Notes: generated from the letters alone by a model not told the origin. Positions 33,171-58,367 are shown, counted from the stretch's first letter. The stretch: DNA of 64,000 nucleotides from Valencia hispanica (GCA_963556495.2 OY747705.1:39745798-39809797), one strand, 5' to 3'. Program-made: numbers and translations.

Positions 33171-33312
33171 CTGAAGGGGAAACAAAATAATTGTAGGGTA
33201 AAAGGAAATATTTCAAATGGGTTTATAAAATGTAATTTGTATTTTATAAAAAAAAAATCTAAATGATGTCTGAGGAAATAATCTTGATGTCAGATGAAGT
33301 AATCTTACCTGT

Positions 33313-45158
<11,846 letters not shown>

Positions 45159-45206
45159 GACTGGTGTTAAAGTGCTCGTGAATACCAAAAGCTACTGGTT
45201 CTGCTT

Positions 45207-45216
45207 CATATAAAGG
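45207..45216 (-). promoter_or_regulatory. mylk4: Candidate mylk4 TATA / CArG-like box
   Basis: On the minus strand CCTTTATATG lies about 50-60 bp upstream of the ATG at 45158. It can be read as a TATA box (transcription start near 45180-45185, leaving a short 5' UTR) or as a one-mismatch CArG box, which would suit a striated-muscle gene. It also argues against translation starting upstream of 45158. Confidence 0.45.
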
Positions 45217-46009
45217 AAAGGGCCAGAGGAACCATAGTACAGGCAGAAGAAGAGATGTGGATGAAGGTCATCAATCTAGCCCGCAAATGCCGCACGAAAA
45301 AGTTGTGTTATAAGAATAGCTGGTGGTTCTTCTCTAAATTAAAGAGCAGCCCCCTGTGGACGTCAGAAGCTGAGTGGCCAGTGATAAGAGCTCTGAGCTT
45401 GCGTGTGCAGCTGGGGATTGATTGGGGGGGGGGGGGGGTGTTAGGTAGGATGTGGGGGGTGGGTTGCTATGTGACATTTGAGCCACTTGAAAAGCCCTTC
45501 AGATAGGTGTCAGAATCTCAGGAATCTGGGCCTGAAACATGACGCCATAAGAAATAAAACAAATAAAAATGTCCTGCCAATAAAAAAAGAACAGACAGTC
45601 CCCCAGAGGATAATTGAGAGCTTCAGCAGCTGTATCAGTGTGGGTTCAGCAAACACCACTCCTGTTGTTCAACTGTATCAAGTTAAGTTCATATATGTAA
45701 AAAACAAAGAAGTCCGAAACATTTTGAAATGTTTACATTTGCTGTAAATTGGCAATACATATGTATATATGTATGTATATAGTGTCGATTCATTTAAAGT
45801 CATTTCAAGGCTCTTTGCAAGAAAAACAAGTCCAATTCATTTCCACTTATACAATAATACCACTTGATCAAATTCATGCTAATGCAAACCAATCATATAC
45901 TCAGGTTAGATTTGACTACACACAGTCCATTCTGGTCTGAAATGTAATGCAAGAGGATCTAATTCAGTTTATCAACAACCCCCAACATGACGCTTTTTGA
46001 TATGGTCCA

Positions 46010-46380
46010 TGTTGTCAAGGATGTGTGTGGAGTATGGACCCAAATGTAGACGCTGAAGGAAGGTGCAGGATGTTTATTTAAGGAGGCGGTGAAGGTGAAG
46101 GTGATGATGATGATGATGATGATGACGACAGGAACGGAGAGACTGGACATCGGGCAGGAACGAGACAGCAGGGAAGGCACACGAGACATCAATAGTAATG
46201 ATCCGGCACTGAGTGAAGGGAAGTGATGGGTAATAAAGGCAGGAGGTGAGTAGGATCAGGTGTGAATGATTTGAGACAGGTGCAGACAATGAGGAGTGAA
46301 AAGGGCAGCGTGACACATGTGGGTAGTTCACCAGGTCAACATCAGACAAGGGGGAGTGCACATGCACCAAATAAAAAGAA
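46010..46380. repeat. GA-rich fish interspersed repeat, family not recognised, with (GAT)n
   Basis: The block GGAGTATGGACCCAAATGTA..GACGCTGAAGG, the GATGATGATG run (46099-46127) and the CAGGTG-rich end resemble a dispersed repeat common in fish. A related GA-rich stretch occurs at 52.2-52.5 kb. No terminal structure was found. Confidence 0.4.
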
Positions 46381-47322
46381 CTTCTAGCAGTTTGGCCTGA
46401 ACAAGTTGTCTATTGCTTTTATGTATGTTCAGTAGGCTCCGCTGCTTTTGGCTGAGAATAAGGATCCTAGGTCATGTACTTTATTGAGGGAGGTAAAGAA
46501 GGTCACTACTGCACCCAGCCAGTTCAAGTTAATTCAAATTCAAATATAATTTATGAATCCCAAATGAAAATCAACTTAAGTCATGAAGTCATTGCATTTG
46601 CAGCCATTCCTCCTACAAATTTAAGACTTAACTGAGTTTAATTAAGAACTATTGTGGAGGATGTATTCTGAAATTGGAAGTTTTAAATGTAAGACTTTTT
46701 AGGGCTTTTTAAGGCTTAAAAGAAACTCTTTTTAACATGTGAATAGGAAAAAATGAACTAAGTGCAATTTGGACCTCAATGAATTACATTAGCATTAGGA
46801 ACCAAAGTAAATGCCAGTCTGTTTATATCACTGAGTAGTTTCAACTCACTGCATGTGTCAGCACTGCAGAACATTATTGACGCATCCACTCCAGCATATT
46901 TCCACCCCTAAGAATGTATTTTCAACAACCTCATTTTCTGTTTTTGTTTTCAATTTAAACAAACAAATGATTTTATATTTGGCTCTTTTTATATAGATTT
47001 TTATACTTTACTTTTAAGCATCTCTGCTGACTTCCAGAAACTGAACTAATCTTATTTGACTGGCCAAAATGGGATCTTTGTTGCTTTACTATTTCAAAAA
47101 ATATTTACATGGTAATTGTTGCTTGTATTCTTGCTGTTCGGAGCTTTAACATTTTTATGTTCACTCAGAGAACAAATCATGTCAGTATCTTAATAAAGTC
47201 TCACTGCCAATGCAATGTGAAGAATGAGAAGCCAGTGGAAGAAAACAAGGAAAGTGGGGATCCTTGTGACAACTCAGAAGTGTTTATGGAGCAGAAAAGA
47301 ATTATGGAGGATGGAACTAACT

Positions 47323-48069
47323 CAGTGCTTCTCAAACTATGGGGCGAGCCCCACTAGTGGGGCGCAGAGGTATTGCAGGTTGGACGTGACAATGGGATTT
47401 AAATAGTTTTTTCCCCCTAGATTCTGTCGTTGTGAATGTTTCACTGCACTGTAAATTAAATCAACCAGCTCCCCCCTCTCGTAAAATTAAACACACTCAA
47501 ATAAATTAGCAATTGTGACCATCATTGTAAACAGAACCGGGACCTGGAACATCGGGCTGTGAGTTTGACGTCGGAATATATCGCAGCAGAACAAAACAAG
47601 CTGAAGTAGCCCCATTATCAGAGATTCCATCTACAAAATGTACAAATATCTAAAAAGATCAGGGAACATTTCAGAGTAAGAGAAGTCACACGGTCAACCA
47701 CGGAGGAAATACAGGGATGAGTATCTTGCTCTTTATTTATTTATTAATGTATTTTTATTTCGTACTTTTGAAAGCTTTGTAAATTTGATAAAACTAAAAC
47801 TTTTATTTTCTCCAACTGTGAGCTGAAGTTTACATGTAGCAACTACTGACAGCATATGTTTCTTAGCCGGTTTTATACCAGTGCGCAACTGCTTTTTCCA
47901 ACTAATTTATACCCTTAAAAACTTGTAGACTAACTCGGCTATTTAAATAAATAAAACACTTTAAAAATCAGGCTTGGTCACCATTCTGTTGGGGCGATAA
48001 AAGCATGGGGGGCTTGTCTATGCTCCTTTGTCCAAAGTGGGGAATGATAAAAAAGTTTGAGAAACACTG
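47323..48069. mobile_element. Non-autonomous hAT element with perfect 8-bp target duplication
   Basis: The ends CAGTGCTTCTCAAACT and AGTTTGAGAAACACTG are inverted repeats with one mismatch. They are flanked by identical AACTAACT at 47315-47322 and 48070-48077. Length 747 bp, with no transposase. The end sequence is the common CAGTGNTTCTCAAA type of hAT. Confidence 0.92.
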
Positions 48070-48564
48070 AACTAACTGCACATGTGCAGAGAGTCAAAGT
48101 GGAAGAACTGACAAACAAGTTAATGTGCAAAGGCCTACCGAGGCGTGCCTGAATCGACACATTGAGCTCAAAATTTTCCACATTTCAGCGCAGCTCTATC
48201 TGAACCTGGCTGAGTGATAAAGCGCTGGCGCCTACATACTGGCCCCCATCTGTCAGCACCAGAAAAAAACCTGACCTATACTCTGTCCCTCGCACTGTTA
48301 CCAGTTCAGAGAGCTTGTCAGCTGTCATAGTGAACACTTGCATCCCTGGTGTCTGTTTACCAACTAAGGTGAAAATAAAAGAGGACACTGTGCAGAGAAA
48401 GAAAAGTACCTGTGAAGATACATTGTTTATTAAGTGAGGAATAAATCCCCAGTTATCAGTGTCCCAGAAGTATTTTATGAAATCCAAGTCACTCTTAATT
48501 CTTGGGTTTATACAAGGCACCATATTTAAAGAATGTTTTGAGTAGTGACTCTATTTAGCTTATT

Positions 48565-49347
48565 AGAACAGGAGGCGGGAGCACATTACACCTGTCTTAA
48601 ATTCACTGCATTGGCTCCCCGTATGTTTTAGGATCGATTTTAAGGTTCTTTTAATCGTTTTTAAGTGTCTGAATGGTATTGGAACTTCTTATCTTTCAGA
48701 ACAGCTTCTACCATATGAACCTTTACTGTCTCTGCGCTCCTCTGGCAGCCGTCTCCTTGTCATCCCTAAAGTCAGGACACACACTCACGGTGAGGCGTCT
48801 TTCCATTATTATGGCCCTCACCTCTGGAACAGGCTGCCAGAGGACCTCAGGGCCGCAGAGAGCATTCATGTTTTTAGGGGCAGCCTCAAGATTCACCTTT
48901 TAAGCATAGCTTTTAACTGATTATAGCTTATATTTTCAGTGTTTTACATCTATATCCTGTTATTTTTATACTTTTATCTGTTATTTTAATCTTCCTGCCA
49001 GTGTTTCCTCTGTGGGAGCCCTCTGCCTCGGGAGCGGTGGTCGGCTGTGGCTGCGGTTGATCTGCTGCCTCCGGCACAGATCGCTCCCATGATGGTGTTT
49101 CCTTACCTGACTCATCTGCACTTGGCCCAATGTCCTTTATATGTCCTTTTCATTGTTGTTCTTAAGTGTTTGTGTGCATGGGAGTTGGGTTAGGAGGAGG
49201 GGGGTATACCTGTGATCATGTTTCTAAATCTGTGGGTGAGGGATGTTAATATGGTTTTTGTTGGGTAATTTTAATCTGTAAAGGAGTTTGAGTTGCAACT
49301 CCTGTATGAAAAGCACTTTATAAATAAAGTTTGATTTGATTTGATTA
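48565..49347 (+). mobile_element. L2-type LINE 3' end (5' truncated)
   Basis: It starts inside the reverse-transcriptase C-terminus (HITPVL, LHWLPV, FRIDFKVLLIVFKCLNG, PHLWNRLPEDLRA can be read with minor frame changes). The 3' UTR follows, ending GAAAAGCACTTTATAAATAA and TTTGATTTGATT. It is the same 3' end as the LINE at 29.2 kb, so the two share a subfamily. Confidence 0.85.
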
Positions 49348-51300
49348 AATCATAAGTAAAAGAAAAAAGTGTTAACTATTAACAAGCAGTGGAACATTTA
49401 TAAGGTAATGTGCAATGTCTGCACCTTGTTGGCTTTTAACTTACATTAATACATGGATGGTATAAAAGCTTTTAAACATAGATACAAAGCATCGTAAAAA
49501 CATAAAACTCATTAAGGCATAACAATACAAACCAAAAAATCCACAGTAAAACATAATACCATACAACTAAAGATAAAAATGTGGCAATCATTTTATTAAT
49601 TTCTGTTAATTAAAATGGAGTCACTGAGGAAAAGGACACTGATAAGTTTTGAGATACACCTTGGGGTGCAACTTTGGCAGAGGTAACTAACCCATTTAAG
49701 TTAAAAAGAAATGGCCCAAAAACTGAGCCATAGGGTACACCAATACAAACTTTTCAAAAACAATGTTTTCTTGTCTATAATAACAAAGCATTTGTCATGG
49801 TTTACAAAAGTTTATTTAAATCCTTCTCAGCCTATCTCTGAACCTGTGATAAAATTCAGTTTCTTCTGGGCTTAAAATTTTTCCTTTTTGAAAGAAATTC
49901 TAAATATACTGGCTTTGGTTATCAGTGGCAGTCTCTATGGCTTAGCTGCTGTAGGCTAAGGCTACTGGAGGACATAATGAACACTTTTCCTCACTGTGCT
50001 ACATTCCCCTGCTGTTCTCCAATTTTCCTTTTTTGACAGTTTTTTTCAGCTTTTACCTTTATGTTCTCTTTCTGTTTATTCTTCATAGAAGTTACATCTG
50101 GTCTGGTGTTCTGTTTAGCTGTAACTTTCTGGAGGGGGGCATCGTCTTTCTCCCAGACAAAGCTTTCAACTTTTACTGCAACTAACTGGAACTGAACTGA
50201 TGTAGCCTGTTTTGATGGTAAATATGCTATATAGCTTCTTACATTATGCTATTGTTGACTGGATAATTTTGTAGCTGTAAAGTATGTTGTAAAGTTTTAA
50301 AAGTTCATACCCATTGTCCTTTCATATTTATAACTAAATAGTTATACTGTAAGATTAATTTATTTTTTCATTTCTAAAGCCACAAAATCTAAACACACAT
50401 TTTGCTGGTAAAGTTTTATTCTTTTATTTTGTCTTTTGAAAAATGTATTTGGTCATTTGTCTTTCACTGGAAAAGAAACAATGGGCTTGATTACTATTAA
50501 CTACTGCATTGTTAGTGTATCTAATATTGAGAATTATGGAATAATATGTAAAAGTCACTGTATGTGTGATTTTAATGCTTATCATACTTAAGACATCCAC
50601 ATTACTGAGGCCATTCAGAGCAGGAGGAAAGTGGTAGCTGATTGGTCTAGTGTTGGTCTTAGCAAGAGGTTTAACTGTTCTCTGTCAGGGAATCTCTGAA
50701 ATCCCCACTGTTAGGAAAAGGTTTCCCAGTAAGATGAGAATCAGTCGGGAAAGGAAAGCTGTTCAGGAATGAGACTGACGCTGCTGAGCTACTCTTACTG
50801 CATATAAAGTTACTCAGCAGGAAGACAAAGACAACACACAATGCTTATCATAGGGCTACAGGTTTTCCATTCATCCGGTGTCACTCTGGTGGGGCGGCCT
50901 TAAAAACAGGGATACCACAAGCTTTAGCCTAGGGCTACAATTATACACGGTGTCACATGCAACAAATGTGTGTTCCTGCATAACTAGCTGCTGTTTAGAG
51001 TCCACATTTAGAAATACAGTAGCTTGGGAAGAGGAAGATGAAGATGTAGTGGTGTGTGTTTTACATTTACAGTGATCTCTTGCTTGGAAACTCAGCCAGA
51101 TCTTTGACACAGTTTGATCTCGAAAAAACTATTGCTTATTATCAGTGAATGTTTAAGTTGATCTTGAACAACATGTATTTTAGCTTTGATTATTTAGAAA
51201 AGATAAAGACCTTGACCTGCTTGTCCAAAAAAGAGAAAGGTTATTTGGTAATAAATAAGAAACGATACCCACACTGACAGCAGCTTAGTGACAGATCTCT
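49348..51300. other. Upstream of mylk4, no recognised feature
   Basis: AT-rich intergenic (or, if the 63.6-kb exon belongs to mylk4, intronic) sequence. Nothing supported on either strand. Confidence 0.5.
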
Positions 51301-51309
51301 TATCTTTAG

Positions 51310-51520
51310 CATGTTCCAGGACCCCCATCTCTGTCGAGGACCCCCGACTCATCCAAGGTATCCTTCCCCAAGTGGCATCTCTGCCTTCGGAGGATACACC
51401 ATACCAACATAGTAACCCTTCCACCCCGCGGTCCTTTGCTCTTTCTGAAAACAGTTTCATGTAACTGCGTTGAGAAGATCCTCGTCTCCTTGCTCACCAC
51501 CAGTGGGTTTCACTTGAACT
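51310..51520. other. Small GC-richer block open in several frames
   Basis: Within AT-rich DNA this block is free of stops for 32-70 codons in several frames on both strands. On the plus strand a 48-bp segment (51310-51357, HVPGPPSLSRTPDSSK) lies between an acceptor-like CTTATCTTTAG and the donor-like AAG|GTATCC. No family is recognised. Treated as undetermined, not as a gene. Confidence 0.2.
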
Positions 51521-51929
51521 TTTAGTGTGAAATACTCACTGATGTGATGAAAGAGAGATAAAAATACAAGGAGCAAAGATATTCATAGGGAGTGTCAGTA
51601 ACTGAGACACAGCAAAGAACTATTTAAAAGGAAGTTACAGAACACATTGCAGTGTTTAGGTTTTGACTTTCCAAGTATGTACTTTGCAAGTAGGTAGTAT
51701 TTGCTGTACAGTGAAACATCACTGAACATCTGAAACTACGGAAAACTTCAACTACAACAAGGAACGAAATGGATGCTAATCTGAGTTAAAAGGGAAATAT
51801 ACTGCATGAATCTACTGATGAATCTGTCAAACAAACCTCATATATTCAACCTGCATTAGAACATATACTGAACTTCAATACTTTAGTTTACTTGTGTTGA
51901 ACTTTTTTCCAGTATGAACAACACATCCA

Positions 51930-53420
51930 CTTGATTTTTCTTATTTTAGTTGTGTAAAATGCTTTGAATGATCATGTTTGACTGCAGTTTGTTTGAACCA
52001 TTCCTGTGTTGATTTGGCAATGTGTTTTGGATCATTGCTTTTGAGAAAAAAAGAAGAAAAACAGTGATGATACATTTTCAGTATTCTGGGAGAGGACACC
52101 AATTTCGTTATTTATTTATAATGTCCATACATGTTTTTATATTTCATGCTGTCATGCACTCTAACAAGGTTCCCAGTGTCATGCTTGGTGTAAGGACGAC
52201 CCATTTGCAGACAACTTTGTACGGTGATAATATGAAAATAGGAACTTACAAGGTCGGACTGAATATATGGAAAAAGATGCTGGGACAAAGAAACGACAAC
52301 TGAAGATGGACGAATCAGCAGAGAACAGAAAGAACCGGAGAGCTTAAATTATACTGAGGAGGAGTGGAAGAAACAAGGAGAAGACATAGGACTAATTAGT
52401 TAAGCAGATGGAGGTGAGGAAGAGAGCAGGTGGAGGCAATCAGCAGCTGGGTGGGGGAGCAGAATGGTAGGGTGGAAACAGAGAAGACAAACAAATGAAT
52501 AAACAGGAGAGAAGACTTGACAGAAAACATTCCTAAATGAGAAGAATAAGGACTAACTCTGAAGTACTAAAGATAAAAAATATCTAAGAAAATAAGGATA
52601 AAAGCAACCTAAAAGAAACTCAAAATAGAAGCACTAACGAACAGGGAAGAAAGGAGAGAACAGAAGGAAATATAAGTATAAATACTAGAAAGAGATTCAA
52701 TTACAAAACCATCCTAATAAGAGAAATTAAGTAAAACAGAACTAACAGAGAACAATGATGAGATAAGCAAAATCAAAGAAAAGTTAGAAAACAACCCAAA
52801 AACAATTAAACAAAAGTAAATATCTAATGAGCGACAAGTAAACCTATAGAGGGGAGATAGAACCAAAAACTCTAAAATCTCAAAAACTCAAAACACTAAA
52901 TTCCTAAAATAAAACATAACTCAAGCTAACACCAAGAAATAAACTAAAAATGATTAGGTAAGCTGAATAAGGAAATTAAATAACTGAAACTCAAAACATA
53001 AACACCTATGGATCAAAACACCCATGGCTTTTGAAAGAGAAAACAGGCCCAAAGTATCACAGATCCACTACCATACCGAAAAGGGCATGAGTAGTTTTCC
53101 ACATATTTGTTTTTTGCTTTACACCATATGTCTCATCTGACCAAAGTGCATGTTTCCTGTTCTGAATTCCCAGTTCCATTTAACCATCTCTGTATGGTTA
53201 AGCAGAAAATACTTTTTGATAGCATCTAATGGTTGTTATAAAGACTTGGTGACCCCATGATGCCAATCTTTGCTGTACCATAGTGAGCTTTGCATATTTC
53301 TACCCACATTGTAAACCTCCTCAATGTATGTGGGTCTCTCGTCCAGGCAGGTTTGTTGTTTGAGTTGTCTTAACCTTTTCAATCACTTTGTTGATTACAG
53401 ATATGGAGAAGTGGGTATGT
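51930..53420 (-). pseudogene. Degraded DNA transposon, probably Tc1/mariner, split by a GA/A-rich insertion
   Basis: 51960-52062 reads GTTTGAACCATTCCTGTGTT and CAATGTGTTTTGGATCATTG, typical of the complement of a Tc1-like catalytic region. The expected continuation (CCAAAGTATCACAGATCCAC, CATCTGACCAAAGTGCATGT, GACTTGGTGACCCCATGATG) appears only from 53049. The 52.07-53.03 kb filler is unrelated A/G-rich sequence. Confidence 0.5.
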
Positions 53421-53897
53421 TATTGTGGCCATTTCCTGATTTATGAAAATCGACCCATCTGCCCTACTCAAATGGCATGTTTTCATGTCTGTCCCAAATT
53501 AAAGAGCCACTAAAAGAAATGGGTCTCTTTGTCACTTAGTATTTATAATCAAGGGAATTAGGAAGTCATCGATTGCTCATTGTAAAAATATTTGTCCAAC
53601 CATATTACACTTAATTCTTTGTTAAGGCTATACAATCTAAGCATTTTCTCCATTGTTGGAGGACAATGAACATATGTGGTGAGTACTCACTGAGAAGTAC
53701 AAATATAATCTCCATAGCTCCACCTGCTGCTCTCCTCGATGGGACATCAGCCGTGTCACCACTGGTTGATGACAGCCTGTTCTTGTACATTTTAGCTACC
53801 ATGATAACATTCATTCTGCTCTCCATGTTTCTACTTCAGGGCAACATTAGCCAAATTCTTTTCATGGAAAACAGTTGCTGTGTGACGCCAGCAGAGA

Positions 53898-54126
<229 letters not shown>

Positions 54127-54869
54127 CCAGCCTGTAAATGTGTTACATAAGCCATCCCCGGGTGTTCACTGACTGACTTTTAAATAGATGCACACAAGAC
54201 TCCCCTTTCCTAACTATGCTGAGTGTTCCAGTTTACCATTGATATGCTGCATGAACACAACTGCTCATGAAAGGATTGTATGTCCAACTCGCTGCTCACG
54301 CACCAGGAGTTCTTTTGCTTTGTTTAAAGTTTTCACAATTGAATAAACAGCATTTATGTTGCAGGTTAACATGTTTTTTTTATTATTATTATTACAGACT
54401 GTTTCTACACATTCCTACAGCGTTGGGGGCTTCCTAGCCTTAATACTCCATTGAATGACATTATTATTATATACTATTATTTAATATACTTTAAAATACG
54501 AATCTTTAACAGCAAGTGTGTAAAAATAAATTACATAACAAAAGTTGAGTGAAAGCCTTGTACATGCAGATTTCCACACTAAACTAAAACTGCCACTGTG
54601 AGCTTTTGACTTATGCAATTTTGTTGTTTAAAACAATGTGCTGATGTCCTATTTTTGTACTTTTATTTAATGCATTAACTAATGTAGATTTTAGTTATTT
54701 TGGACACTTTACAGTTATTCTAAAAGCTAACAACTAATGGAAAACTTGACAATAAAGAAATCTGAAATTATGTTATTGACTTAAAGCAAAATTATATTGA
54801 AATACAGAAATAGAAAACAATTATTTTGAAAGATTTTGAGCAAAAGTCAGCTGCGTTTCTATGTTGATA

Positions 54870-54883
54870 CCGCTAGATGGCAG
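54870..54883 (+). promoter_or_regulatory. CTCF-like motif upstream of mylk4
   Basis: CCGCTAGATGGCAG matches CCRCYAGRKGGCA at every position. It lies between mylk4 exon 1 and the 63.6-kb candidate exon. Confidence 0.35.
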
Positions 54884-55169
54884 AAGATCTCCAGACTGAC
54901 GAGAGTTGAGGGAATTTAGAAGCAGTAACATTTTATCCTGGGATCATGCAGCTTACTCACTTTTAACACAAAGCTGCTGCTTTAGTGCATGCTAGTTGTT
55001 ACAGATTATAAGTGTTTCCCATGTAAGATCTACTGTACATGGTGACAGATCATAAATAAGTCAATTTGCAGTAAAAAAAAAAAAAAAGGTGTAGGCTGTG
55101 GCATCATATCAAACTTAGAATCAGCAACAAAAACAAAGACTTTTCTTGTTTGTTTGAAAATAGTTTTTA

Positions 55170-55786
55170 GGCCCTGTCTACACGGAGAGGAAACCAGGTG
55201 TAGCAGCAAAGATATTTAATCAAATAGGTGTCTCATCAACAAGGAGACAAGGAGACGGTGTATCAGGACACCGGGTCCCATAGTGGAGAAATCTCACAAT
55301 GCCGACTCAGTTGTCTCCGTGATTGTGAGTTCATTTTCTCTGAGTGGATGACATCGCCGTCCCATTCCTATATGTAACGCGCATGTGCAACTCTGTGAGA
55401 AAGTCAACAAACATGGCGCTGTACGGCGTTGCGGTCCAAAAGCAAATACTGACCATATTATGGATCCTTGAATATGATTTACTGTCCCTCCTCTGTCACC
55501 AGCAGCAAGAAAAAATGGATCCACAGACACCATATGCTTTCGATTAAAGCTGTCATTTGAAGCTAGATTTGTCGTATTTGCCACCGGGTTGACTGTGCAT
55601 GCTCAGTGTTCTTTTCTGTGTTTATTTGGCATTGTCACAGCGCCACCAGTGGGCCCGGCATAGGTATTGCAACATCCCCAGGCGGTTTATGTGAACTCAT
55701 GTGGACAGATGTTTTTTTTATTGTGGTACCATTTTTACACACAGTTTTTGAAATTATATCCATTTTGTCTCCGTGTAGAGCAGGCC
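55170..55786. mobile_element. Non-autonomous PIF/Harbinger-type element
   Basis: Inverted ends GGCCCTGTCTACACGGAGA and TCTCCGTGTAGAGCAGGCC are flanked by TTA on both sides (55167-55169 and 55787-55789), as expected for Harbinger. 617 bp, moderately GC-rich interior, no transposase. Confidence 0.85.
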
Positions 55787-56189
55787 TTAAACTTCATATG
55801 TTTTGTTTGTTGTAATACATTTTTCACTTACATCTGTTTGCATGCCCATCTTTCAGACACCGACATACATTCAGTGTAGACTAGATCTATCTACATTGGA
55901 ATACATCTTCAATCATCTTTAAACTTAATAGCAGTGAGGCTCAATAATAAAACTGGGTGAAACAGGAGAAACAGCCCTGAACGTGTCATGGTCATGACTC
56001 TATGGAAGAATAATATTGCAAACCACTGTTAAACAATTAATTACCTGTGATTAAACATATTTTTATTAATTTTATAAGCCAAATCAAGGACTGATTGCTA
56101 CCAGACCTGTATAATCTAAATAGGACCTGTGTGACAACAGTGGTAGTTTAAAAGATCCCAGAAAGTAATGTGTCAAACCCTCAATGTAA

Positions 56190-56720
56190 AAGAACAGATG
56201 AGAAACAAACTCTCTGAGATCTATCAGACTGGAAATGGTTCCAAAGCCATTTCTAAAGCTTTGGGATTCCAGTGAACCAAAGTGAGAGTCAGCATACACT
56301 AATGGAGAAAATACAGAACAGTAGTGAACCTTCCCTTTAGGGCTGGCCTACAAAATTACTCAAAGAACCCATCAATGATGAGACAGGGCCAAAATGGCAT
56401 TAAAATGATTAAATGCATCTAAGAGGCTGTGCTATGACATTAAATAGCCCATTTATGCTTGACAGCCCTCCAATGCAGCTCAATCGAAATAACTCTGTGA
56501 AGAAGAGTTGGCTACAATTCCTCTGCAGCAACATAAAAGACTGACCGCCAGTTATCACAACGCGCGTTTAACGGTTGTTGCCACCAAAGGAGGCACAACC
56601 TCTTAATAGGTCAAGGGAGCAATTATTTTTTTCACACAGAGCAAGGTTGGATAGCTTTTTCAAATGTGAATGCAAGAAGAATGAATGTTGAAATTAAATC
56701 AAAAAGAGGTTCAACAACGT
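56190..56720 (+). pseudogene. Tc1/mariner transposase fossil
   Basis: The plus strand keeps GATCTATCAGACTGGAAATG, CCATTTCTAAAGCTTTGGGA, GGCCTACAAAATTACTCAAA and, after a large deletion, the C-terminal end (CAGTTATCACAACGCGCGTT, TTGCCACCAAAGGAGGCACA). The right end of the element passes through AGGGAGCAATTATTTTTTTC. Confidence 0.7.
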
Positions 56721-57384
56721 AATCCACACTTATGCAACCCTTTTTAAATTTCAAATTCATATTTTCCTTCTAACCATATTAGTTATTTTTTTACTTGAAC
56801 TAATAAATGTCATCTGTCGAATTGTATATCAGTTGAATTTACGTTGGCTGCATGGTTTCTGGCCTTTATATGAGGGGATACACATTTGTGGTTATGGTGT
56901 GCTCACAGTCGCTTTTTTAGAAACTGTTACTGACAAGCCAAACATTTGGAAAGTACACAAACCTTCTGTTCATAAAACCTTTCTTAAAATCCATTGAGGG
57001 TCCTTGGTGTTTATTGGAAGGTATTTACTGCATGATCAGACTAATGTGCAGCATTTCCTTAATTTATCTTTAGGCCTAGATATATGTTACCAAAAAAATT
57101 GCACAACAAATGTTCAATAAAGAAAAGAAGGGCTTAGACTCGAGAGGATTCAAAGGGTCAGAAAAATACAATTCCACATTCCCTCTGTTCATCTCCTGCT
57201 TTTGGGGCTTTTGTGTGAAAGATACACAAAAGAGTACACTTTGAGAAAACTTTTGCCTGCTAACTGCTATGTTACTGGCTGTCAATGAGATTGTTATAAA
57301 TTCACAACACCCACTACTAAGTTAAAAACACAGAGCTCCCTTACTAAACAATTCCTAAATTAACTTGTACTGTAGTGTTCCTGT

Positions 57385-57556
57385 GGGCTGCACAGTGGCA
57401 CAGTTGGTAGCACTGTTGCCTAGCAGCAAGAAGGTCCTGGGTTCTTTCTGCATGGAGTTTCCAGGTTCTCCCTGTGGGTTCTCTCCAGGTACTCCGGCTG
57501 CCTCCCACAGTCCAAAAATATTACTGTTAGGTGAATTGGGTTCTCTAAAATGCCCT

Positions 57557-57653
<97 letters not shown>

Positions 57654-57746
57654 TTGTTTGTCCTGTATGTCTCTGTGTTGCCCTACTGCCCTGTCCAGGG
57701 TGTACCCCGCCTCTTGCCCCGTGATTGCTGGAGATAGGCACCAGCC
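57385..57746 (+). mobile_element. tRNA-like SINE (GGGCTGCACAGTGGC family) with an expanded internal (TG)n
   Basis: It starts GGGCTGCACAGTGGCACAGT, keeps both internal promoter-like boxes (the B-box is partly lost at GGTCCTGGGTTC) and ends GAGATAGGCACCAGCC. The short TG run normal for this family has grown to about 46 units at 57561-57652. Confidence 0.78.
57561..57652. repeat. (TG)n microsatellite, about 46 units
   Basis: A pure TG run inside the SINE at 57.4-57.7 kb. Confidence 0.98.
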
Positions 57747-58295
57747 ATGAACTGTGGAATTGTCTTTTTCTATACTAACTTCATATGAAATATACAAACT
57801 TTAATTTGCTTTATATTTTTGCTTTGATGTTCTGTTGTATTTCTTTATTAGGTACTTTGTGGGATGTGTCCAGGTTTTAATTTATTTATCTCAGCTTCCT
57901 TTACACTGTTGATATGTCTTTATTTAGACTTGACCAAGTTGACAAATCATTTCATTTGGTCCATGTCAGAACTCCAGACTTGTTTAAAAATAAGCACATA
58001 AGGTAAATAAGATGTTAGGATATGTGCCTTAGAGGAGAACAGTTTTCCTTCTCTATAATAAGCTCCACAAAGATTTTTCAGACCTGTGTTGCTAATGAGT
58101 TATGCAAACGATTGAAAGTGGACACCAGTTGAGTGGGGCAGAGTTGAACTGGCGAAAGTAGCACATTCCCTTTCAGTCTCCAAACCCAGAGAGAGCGATG
58201 GCAACCACACATGTTGGTGCTTTCTTGATTATGCAAGAAATAAATGGGGAATTGTAACTAATTAAGTGAACCTTTCATTTAAAAGGGTAATAATG

Positions 58296-58328
58296 TTTCT
58301 CTACTATACAGTAGTCTCTTAGAACAAA

Positions 58329-58367
<39 letters not shown>

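Noticed and set aside
45159..45188. Ten extra N-terminal residues for mylk4 upstream of 45158
   Set aside because: The frame's upstream start codon is TTG, not ATG, and a TATA-like box at 45207-45216 would place transcription start at or below this stretch.
57420..57797. Thr-His and Val-Cys repeat proteins
   Set aside because: Translations of the TG array inside a SINE.
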